Shown piece by piece: positions 6,811 through 11,392 of a DNA stretch of 11,392 bases. Each line of letters opens with the position of its first letter. The stretch's first letter is position 1. Location of the stretch: assembly GCA_030266525.1 (NCBI GenBank), contig JAJDIC010000068.1, positions 1-11,392 of the forward strand, in the 5' to 3' direction. The position numbers and the translations under genes were made by a program. The stretch comes from Desulfovibrio sp. OttesenSCG-928-G15. GTDB taxonomy: Bacteria; Desulfobacterota; Desulfovibrionia; Desulfovibrionales; Desulfovibrionaceae. Under the pieces are notes generated by a model. That model was not told the origin of the DNA, searched no databases, and was given only the letters and a program-made list of their open reading frames with translations.

Positions 6811-7190
6811 TTGCTGCCGCCAAGGATGCTACACCCCAAAACTCTTCTGCCTTCAACCATTCCCCTTCCAGCGCAACAGATGTTGCGTACTATCTTGACT
6901 GTATCGCCCCCGCCGTTCAAGCGAACCCAAGCTTCCTCCTCACACTCCCCCAACTGCCTCGCATCGCTCTTGAAGCGCCATCCACAAGTGGCGGCAAGTT
7001 CTGGCTCGGTGTCCCAATGGAAAACGGCACTGCTATACGCTGGGGTAAAGGCGGTACCCAAGGTGCCATCAAGCACATCCCGCAATCACGCTGTCACCGG
7101 AATAATCCTGTTCTCGAACTCAAACGACGTTTTCTGGAAAAAATCCGCAAGGGCTATACCCTTATCCCGCATGAAACCATACTCCCGTGA
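6807..7190 (+). CDS. Small WGR-like domain protein without a standard start codon
   Basis: From about 6807 to the TGA at 7188-7190 one frame reads as a convincing protein. DVAYYLDCIAPAVQANPSFL is followed by a WGR-like segment, KFWLGVPMENGTAIRWGKGG, and then a helix ending ELKRRFLEKIRKGYTLIP, about 127 codons in all. WGR domains bind DNA or nucleic acid in PARPs and related proteins. This frame has no ATG, GTG or TTG between its upstream stop (6750) and the ATG at 7017, which would leave a 57-codon product and cut the domain. Either it starts at a non-standard codon, or it is reached by a -1 shift from the end of the ATPase gene, or a start or base was lost. It ends 11 bases before the DUF3150 start. 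Confidence 0.55.
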   Translation, partial: VVAAAKDATPQNSSAFNHSPSSATDVAYYLDCIAPAVQANPSFLLTLPQLPRIALEAPSTSGGKFWLGVPMENGTAIRWGKGGTQGAIKHIPQSRCHRNNPVLELKRRFLEKIRKGYTLIPHETILP

Positions 7191-7201
7191 GGCAAAAAGC
7201 A

Positions 7202-8191
7202 ATGAACGACAGCCTTCAAATTCTTGATCAGCTTGTTGTGGTCAATTTGGATATTCACATTTGGAGCGCAAGGAAAAAACTTTCCGCCGTGGACCTTGGT
7301 GGAGCAGAATTGCCGCCAGGTGATTTGGCTTCGCTTGGCAGCAAGCGCATCTGTAACCCCGCCGACCTCAAGATATTCGGCACGCTCAAAGCGCGAGCCG
7401 TGAGCGTACTGGAAAGGAACGGTGTCCGTTTCCTTGGTGGCTGGGCAGTACCAGAAACCAGGATGGACGAAATTTCCATAGAGCTGACAGCCATCCGCAA
7501 AGAGTTCCGGCAGGCCAAAGAAGACTTCCTGAATCGCTACAACCAGTCTGTTCAGGATTGGATTGCCCAGCATCCCCAGTGGGGAAGCATTATTGCCAAC
7601 TCCACCGTCAGTGAAGAATACGTCCGCTCTCGTATCGGTTTTCGCTGGCAGATGTATGCCGTCAAGAAACCAGACTCGCTTCCCGCAGCTCAGGCTTTTG
7701 ACGATCTCGGTAATGATGTGGCTGGACTCGGCCATACGCTTTTTGATGAAACTGCCAGAGCCGCTGCTGATGCCTGGCGGCGCTGCTATGCTGGCAAAAC
7801 GGAAATCACCCGCAAAGCCCTGTCACCTCTCAAGGCTATTCACGACAAGCTGATGGGCCTGACCTTTGTTGAACCACGGGTAGCACCTGTGGCTGAGTTG
7901 CTGGATACGGCCTTCAGAAGCATCCCTCGGCGTGGAGCCATTAACGGCAGCATTCTGCTTATGCTTCAGGGCCTGGTCACAATGCTCCAGAACCCCACAG
8001 TATTAATGGAACACGGACAGATGATTCTGGACGGAAGGCAAAACAGTCATGGAATCCTGGAGTCGTTCCTCATGGAAGGAGGTTCATGCATATCCACTCT
8101 GGTCCACACGGAGGAACAAGCAGACGTCCTAGGTTCGATACCACCAGACATGGCACCGCCTGCCGTCATTGAAAGCTTCGGGTTGTGGTAG
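7202..8191 (+). CDS. DUF3150-family protein
   Basis: This 329-residue protein fits the DUF3150 family, found beside MoxR-like ATPases and CobT-like VWA proteins on conjugative plasmids and ICEs; its function is unknown. Shared features are NLDIHIWSARKKL (15-27) near the N-terminus, LASLGSKRICNP (42-53), and VRFLGGWAVP (75-84). A helical, charged stretch follows at about 87-120, then FRWQ (147-150), and a mixed C-terminal half. There is no signal peptide or membrane segment. ATG 7202 is chosen because GAGG lies about 9 bases upstream; a GTG 15 bases earlier is also in frame. It overlaps nothing but sits 11 bases after the WGR-like gene, so the genes form one operon. It is probably the scaffold between the ATPase and the VWA protein (inference). 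Confidence 0.82.
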   Translation: MNDSLQILDQLVVVNLDIHIWSARKKLSAVDLGGAELPPGDLASLGSKRICNPADLKIFGTLKARAVSVLERNGVRFLGGWAVPETRMDEISIELTAIRKEFRQAKEDFLNRYNQSVQDWIAQHPQWGSIIANSTVSEEYVRSRIGFRWQMYAVKKPDSLPAAQAFDDLGNDVAGLGHTLFDETARAAADAWRRCYAGKTEITRKALSPLKAIHDKLMGLTFVEPRVAPVAELLDTAFRSIPRRGAINGSILLMLQGLVTMLQNPTVLMEHGQMILDGRQNSHGILESFLMEGGSCISTLVHTEEQADVLGSIPPDMAPPAVIESFGLW

Positions 8192-8220
8192 TGACGCGCA
8201 CAAAGACCTCAAGTAACCGA

Positions 8221-8247
8221 GCCCTGGTTTCCAGGGCGTTTTCCTTT
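8221..8247 (+). terminator. Terminator-like hairpin in the leader of the VWA gene
   Basis: GCCCTGG (8221-8227) and CCAGGGC (8231-8237) form a 7-bp stem with a TTT loop, followed by GTTTTCCTTT. The Shine-Dalgarno GGAG follows immediately. It could reduce transcription into the VWA gene relative to the upstream genes, stabilise the mRNA end, or expose the ribosome-binding site differently. The U-tract is broken by two Cs, so termination is probably partial. Confidence 0.55.
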
Positions 8248-8256
8248 GGAGAACAT

Positions 8257-9888
8257 ATGAAACATAAGCATATCATTAAATCCTTGCCTCTGCTGGCTTC
8301 CGTGCTTGGGCGCAAATATGGCGTCGAAGTAAGAATTGGAGGTAACAAGGCCTGTACCAACGGGAACGTCATCCAGCTCCCGTCGCTACCGCTCAACAGT
8401 GACGCAACTCTTCTTGGTCTGGCTCGCGGCTATTGCGACCATGAATCCGCACACATCCGGTTTACGGATTTTGCTGAACTGCAAAGGGCGCGGCTCAACC
8501 CGCTTGAACAGTATGTGTGGAATACCCTGGAAGACTGGCGCGTTGAAAAAAGCTTGGCAGCGCAATACCCCGGTTGTCGTGAGAATTTCCTGTGGCTGAT
8601 TCGGCATCTGTTTCTGGAAAAGGAAGAAGAGACGAAACCCGCCGAATCGACTGTATTGGAGATTCTGGACTGGCTGCTACTGTATGTGCGTGCGTGGGAC
8701 GTTTCCGAGCTTGCGGTAGAATGCGGTAGATTGGAAAGGAAGGTGGACCAAAACTTTCCGGGACTGTCCGGCAAGATCATCCCGTTACTGAATACCGCAC
8801 CTGGACGCTGTACCGACACTCAAGGCTGCATCACCCTTGCCCGTGAAATCGTCGCTGTCATTCGGGAATACGTTCAAAGTGCTGAAAAGCAGCACAGGAA
8901 AAATGCTGAGGGGGCGGATTCTTCTGCCGCCTCGGCTTCACAAAATACGGCCCAGGAACCACAGAATAATTGTACTCCCAATAATACAAAGAGCCTGAAG
9001 CGCCTGCTTTCAATCTCGCAAGAAGGATTGCCGGAAGGCATCGGGGAACGCATCGGCCAAAGCCTTCAACAGGCAGGAGCACAAAGCGGCCAAGAAATGC
9101 GGGTGGCAGTCGTTAGCGTGCGCCAGCAAACCCTATTACCTCCACATGACCATTCTGAAGCGTACAGGGTCACCACTGCACTCAGAACACGCTTACAAGC
9201 TCTGCTACAAAGCTCCCGCATGACATACGGCGCTGCCGGTCATACCGGGCGCTTCAACGCGCAATGGCTACATCGCCTGGCGATCAGCAATCCCAAAGTC
9301 TTCTTACGAAGAGAAGCTCGTACCGGACTCAACACTTCCGTCCATGTCCTTCTGGACGCATCCGGCTCCATGAACGGCCACGCCATGCCCCTGGCAAACC
9401 AGGCGTGCTTTGCAGTGGCTTCCGCGCTTGAGCCCATCAAGGGGATAAGCTTGGCAGTTACCGCGTTTCCAGGGGAACAGGCCAAAGTTTCGTCGGAAGG
9501 ACCAAGCCACTGGCAAACTGTGTCTCCCATTCTCAAGCACAACGAGCGTCTGCATGCACGGTTTCAGATTCGGGCCAGCGGGAGCACTCCCCTGGCCCCG
9601 GCTCTTTGGTGGACGTTGCAACAGATGCTGTTTCAGCCTGAGCCCCGTAAAATCATTCTGATCATTACAGATGGCGAGCCGGACAACAAAAGCGACGCTA
9701 TTTCGGTTCTCCAAACGACCAGGCACCTTGGGGTGGAGGTCTATGGCGTCGGTATTGGCAAGGTTGCCATTTCCACCCTTCTACCGCAGGGGAACTACGC
9801 GATCATAAATTCCATAAATGAACTGCCGCAAGCGGTATTCGGCATGTTGCAAAAGGCGCTGCTGAAGCAGTCGCCACAAACACCATAA
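8257..9888 (+). CDS. VWA-domain protein with N-terminal HExxH metallopeptidase-like region (CobT-like)
   Basis: This 543-residue protein has a C-terminal von Willebrand A domain (about 360-540) with a full MIDAS: DASGS at 367-371, Thr in SGSTPL (441-446), and TDGEPD at 471-476. The N-terminal region carries HESAH at 62-66, a real HExxH zincin signature, and NTLEDWRVE at 89-97, which could supply the third glutamate ligand. The middle (about 205-250) is a low-complexity linker rich in Ala, Ser, Asn and Gln. The arrangement matches CobT-like and DUF2201-type VWA partners of MoxR ATPases. VWA domains bind metal and docking partners, while the zincin part could cleave a client. The start at ATG 8257 is set by TTTGGAGAAC just upstream; a GTG at 8185 in the same frame overlaps the hairpin leader and the previous gene and is unlikely. 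Confidence 0.85.
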   Translation: MKHKHIIKSLPLLASVLGRKYGVEVRIGGNKACTNGNVIQLPSLPLNSDATLLGLARGYCDHESAHIRFTDFAELQRARLNPLEQYVWNTLEDWRVEKSLAAQYPGCRENFLWLIRHLFLEKEEETKPAESTVLEILDWLLLYVRAWDVSELAVECGRLERKVDQNFPGLSGKIIPLLNTAPGRCTDTQGCITLAREIVAVIREYVQSAEKQHRKNAEGADSSAASASQNTAQEPQNNCTPNNTKSLKRLLSISQEGLPEGIGERIGQSLQQAGAQSGQEMRVAVVSVRQQTLLPPHDHSEAYRVTTALRTRLQALLQSSRMTYGAAGHTGRFNAQWLHRLAISNPKVFLRREARTGLNTSVHVLLDASGSMNGHAMPLANQACFAVASALEPIKGISLAVTAFPGEQAKVSSEGPSHWQTVSPILKHNERLHARFQIRASGSTPLAPALWWTLQQMLFQPEPRKIILIITDGEPDNKSDAISVLQTTRHLGVEVYGVGIGKVAISTLLPQGNYAIINSINELPQAVFGMLQKALLKQSPQTP

Positions 9889-9897
9889 GGGGAACAT

Positions 9898-9975
9898 ATG
9901 CCCAGACTCGTCATTTTACTCATAGGCTGCGCCATCGGCTATGTCCTCGGTGGCTTTGTAGATGAACTTGAATAA
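9898..9975 (+). CDS. Tiny predicted membrane protein, 25 residues
   Basis: This short gene encodes a single hydrophobic helix, MPRLVILLIGCAIGYVLGGF, ending in VDELE. AAGGGGA precedes the ATG at good spacing, and it begins 9 bases after the VWA stop codon. The positive N-terminus, hydrophobic middle and acidic end fit a single-pass membrane peptide. A short Leu/Ile/Gly-rich gene with a strong ribosome-binding site, directly behind the VWA gene, is unlikely to be chance, but function cannot be said. Confidence 0.5.
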   Translation: MPRLVILLIGCAIGYVLGGFVDELE

Positions 9976-9995
9976 GGGCTGGCAGAGACCAGCCC
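9976..9995 (+). other. Small hairpin in front of the ribosome-binding site of the next gene
   Basis: GGGCTGG (9976-9982) and CCAGCCC (9989-9995) are exact inverted repeats with a 6-base loop. The Shine-Dalgarno GGAGG follows directly at 9996-10000. There is no T-run, so it is unlikely to terminate on its own. Confidence 0.45.
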
Positions 9996-10006
9996 GGAGG
10001 TGATGA

Positions 10007-10114
10007 ATGCCCACCGAAACAGATATTGGCAAGTTACTGCGTTTTGTACCGGCAATTCTGACGGTGCTACACGCTTTGCGCCAGATGACCAAACGCCTTC
10101 GGCAAAACGGCTGA
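10007..10114 (+). CDS. Tiny basic amphipathic protein, 35 residues
   Basis: The frame from ATG 10007 encodes a 35-residue basic helix, with LLRFVPAILTVLHAL in the middle and RQMTKRLRQ at the end. It is preceded by GGAGGTGATG, an excellent ribosome-binding site. An overlapping ATG at 10003 gives a different frame with a less regular product. The amphipathic, positive-ended helix could contact membrane or nucleic acid. No family is recognised. It may be the last gene of the ATPase operon. Confidence 0.42.
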   Translation: MPTETDIGKLLRFVPAILTVLHALRQMTKRLRQNG

Positions 10115-10143
10115 TTTTCCAATCGGCCAAAGCACCTGCCCAA

Positions 10144-10159
10144 AAAAGGTATACCTTTT
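10144..10159. repeat. Perfect 16-bp palindrome
   Basis: AAAAGGTATACCTTTT is an exact 16-bp palindrome. It lies between the tiny gene and the resolvase, about 125 bases before the resolvase start. It could be an operator. TTGACA follows immediately at 10161-10166, a possible -35 hexamer, but I see no convincing -10 at the right spacing. Confidence 0.5.
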
Positions 10160-10162
10160 CTT

Positions 10163-10259
10163 GACAGCCCATAGCCCCCGAAAAAGTGTCCAACAAAGGT
10201 CGGTTTCGGCATTGTTGGACACTTTCCATAAAAACTCAAAGACCTCTTCTTGACACTTT
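10163..10259. promoter_or_regulatory. Candidate res site of the downstream serine resolvase
   Basis: Exact 14-bp inverted repeats AAAGTGTCCAACAA (10183-10196) and TTGTTGGACACTTT (10212-10225) surround a 15-base core. A third, slightly shifted copy, TTGACACTTT, lies at 10250-10259, and another GACA at 10163-10166. TGTC/GACA half-sites just upstream of a resolvase gene fit the subsites of a Tn3-type res region, where the resolvase binds, recombines DNA and represses its own gene. Subsite borders cannot be fixed by eye. Confidence 0.6.
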
Positions 10260-10284
10260 CACTTCAGACCAAAGCGAGGTTCCC

Positions 10285-10848
10285 ATGCCCGGAAAGCATA
10301 TCGGCTACATCCGCGTGTCCACCTATGACCAAAACACAGCCCGCCAGCTCGACGGGATAACCCTGGACAAAACCTTTGAAGACAAGGCATCCGGTAAAGA
10401 TGCCAACCGCCCTGCCCTACAAATCTGCCTCGAATACCTGCGCGATGGCGATACCCTCCACGTCCACTCCATCGACCGCCTGGCCCGAAACCTTCAGGAC
10501 CTGTTGAGAATCGTTTCAGCACTCACAGCCCGACAGGTCGGCATCCTCTTCCACAAAGAAGGCCTCACCTTCACCGGCGACGCCACTCCCTTTCAGGAAC
10601 TGCAACTCCAGATTATCGCCGCTGTAGCTCAGTTTGAGCGATCGCTCATTTTGGAACGACAGCGAGAAGGAATTGAGCTTGCGAAACGGAACGGGAGATA
10701 CAAAGGAGTGGGCCGAAAGCGAATTTTATCTGCGCCCCAGCGTGCTGAAATCCGAAAGGAAGCGTCAGCCGGACAAAGCATGGTCGCCCTGTCTCGAAAG
10801 TATGGTGTAAGCAGGCAGACTATATATTCATATTTGCGGGCAGAGTAG
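10285..10848 (+). CDS. Tn3-type serine resolvase / site-specific recombinase
   Basis: This 187-residue protein has the usual length and layout of a resolvase. YIRVSTYDQN (8-17) contains the catalytic Ser12. SIDRLARN (62-69) supplies active-site arginines R65 and R68. FERSLILERQREG (117-129) is the conserved helix end before the DNA-binding part. A helix-turn-helix closes the protein at about 150-187, with SRKYGVSRQTIYSYL. It cuts and rejoins DNA at paired res sites, which fits dimer resolution for a plasmid or ICE, or a Tn3-type transposon remnant; no transposase is visible. ATG 10285 is chosen over the in-frame GTG 10186, which falls inside the res-like repeats. The ribosome-binding site GCGAGG is moderate. 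Confidence 0.9.
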   Translation: MPGKHIGYIRVSTYDQNTARQLDGITLDKTFEDKASGKDANRPALQICLEYLRDGDTLHVHSIDRLARNLQDLLRIVSALTARQVGILFHKEGLTFTGDATPFQELQLQIIAAVAQFERSLILERQREGIELAKRNGRYKGVGRKRILSAPQRAEIRKEASAGQSMVALSRKYGVSRQTIYSYLRAE

Positions 10849-11241
10849 CAAAACCAGTCACAGGCGCTTGGCCTTCTTCGGTTCAGAGCGGCAAACCTTG
10901 TTCTTGCCGCTCTCCAGCCAGCGCACCTGAACTGTGATTTTCCCCCAAAATAATATTCAAGATTTTTTCTAAACGAATTTTCCTGATTATGGAAAGACAC
11001 GCTTGTACTGTGTTCTTGTCGACCCATTCAGCGAGAATCGAATCGAATTAGCCAACGGCATCACGCGATCTCTAGGCTGAGCCAAATTTCGATTTTCCCG
11101 AGCACAGAATGCAACAACAAGTGTCTTCAGCATGGTAGCGGCATGCAGGCTATTCTAAGTTTTTTACTCGAAGCCTTGATGGTTTCTGTTGGGGCGTACC
11201 TCCGAGCGAAATACTAACGTAAAAATATACTGGAGATCAAA
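10849..11241. other. Gene-poor region with a 10-bp hairpin and a possible remnant reading frame
   Basis: No convincing gene fills these 393 bases. AGAGCGGCAA (10885-10894) and TTGCCGCTCT (10904-10913) make a perfect stem with a 9-base loop; no T-run follows, so termination of the resolvase gene is possible but unproven. On the minus strand, 10858-10956 reads a 32-codon open stretch with VQVRWLESGKNKV and a basic end, KKAKRL, but has no ATG. It may be the end of a lost gene. Promoter elements for the gene at 11242 are not evident apart from a TATACT at 11226-11231, which is too close to the start to be useful. Confidence 0.4.
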
Positions 11242-11392
11242 ATGAACAAAGAAAGACGAGATTTCTGCAAAAAATACAAACTCACAAAAGAACAATTTTA
11301 CGGAAAGAAATGGATTAATACCACCCTTAAGACTAAAGGGTTAGGTTCTATCCCTGAAGGCTTTAACCCCACAGTGGGTGTGGACCTTAACC
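11242..11392 (+). CDS. Leucine-rich-repeat protein, N-terminal fragment (runs off the window)
   Basis: Fifty codons are visible, starting at ATG 11242 with TGGAG 6 bases upstream. The N-terminus is basic and helical (MNKERRDFCKKYKLTKEQF). It then enters a repeat-like unit, GLGSIPEGFNPTVGVDLN. I recall tandem LRR-type units of the form 'L-SIPEGFNPTVGG-L-L' in bacterial and phage proteins, so this is likely the first of several repeats. Such proteins are often host- or surface-interaction factors, but the C-terminus is not in view. The gene stands alone, downstream of the resolvase, and may be variable cargo. Confidence 0.6.
   Translation, partial: MNKERRDFCKKYKLTKEQFYGKKWINTTLKTKGLGSIPEGFNPTVGVDLN

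Noticed and set aside
6811..7227. Rightward frame starting TTG just after the ATPase stop (138 codons)
   Set aside because: It is Ser- and Pro-rich without a domain and overlaps the DUF3150 start. The neighbouring frame has a clear WGR-like protein instead.
7154..7735. Minus-strand reading frame of 193 codons
   Set aside because: It is antisense to the well-supported DUF3150 gene and shows no domain or ribosome-binding site.
10003..10164. Alternative tiny gene from ATG 10003
   Set aside because: Its product lacks regular features; the frame from ATG 10007 has the better-spaced GGAGG and a coherent amphipathic helix.
10186..10284. Longer N-terminus of the resolvase from GTG 10186
   Set aside because: It would put the start inside the inverted repeats. 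Resolvases begin close to the YIRVS motif, as ATG 10285 does.
10629..11027. Minus-strand reading frame of 132 codons
   Set aside because: It runs antisense over the resolvase 3' half and shows no family resemblance.
1..11392. CRISPR array, tRNA, rRNA or insertion sequence
   Set aside because: I found no regularly spaced repeats, no cloverleaf-like RNA gene and no transposase.

Overview
The window looks like part of an integrative/conjugative element or large plasmid of a proteobacterium. The host could be a gut Desulfovibrionaceae-type lineage; that is an inference from the style of the gene set and the leucine-rich-repeat gene at the right edge, not from any marker gene. There is no rRNA, tRNA, CRISPR array or recognisable IS element.

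Left part (1-2380). The C-terminal end of a DUF927-family primase/helicase-like protein, apparently frameshifted near its visible 5' end, is followed by a 17-bp perfect hairpin. Two leftward genes come next: an orphan ParB-type CTPase/nuclease-domain protein (no ParA) and a small XRE repressor. Both upstream regions carry a cluster of ATTGC/GCAAT pentamers that could be operators or centromere-like sites.

Middle part (2380-5650). A rightward, A+T-rich accessory cassette carries a small membrane-type protein, a YaaW/UPF0174-like protein with a hydrophobic C-terminus, a 71-residue DnaJ-type zinc-cysteine protein, a WYL-domain transcriptional regulator and an unrecognised 150-residue protein. 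This is the most cargo-like segment and a plausible candidate for an undescribed, WYL-controlled stress or defence cassette.

Right part (5750-10120). A tight rightward operon begins just after a strong intrinsic terminator. It encodes a MoxR/CobS-like AAA+ ATPase, a small WGR-like protein with no normal start codon that overlaps the end of the ATPase gene, a DUF3150 protein, and a 543-residue protein joining an N-terminal HExxH metallopeptidase-like region to a C-terminal von Willebrand A domain with an intact MIDAS. Two tiny genes follow (25 and 35 codons). MoxR-type ATPases usually act with VWA partners on a client protein, so these genes probably form one ATP-driven machine; the client and purpose are unknown.

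Right end (10120-11392). A res-like region with inverted TGTC/GACA sites lies in front of a Tn3-type serine resolvase. A roughly 390-bp stretch without a convincing gene follows, then the first 50 codons of a leucine-rich-repeat protein that runs off the window. ParB and a resolvase together fit an element that maintains and resolves itself.
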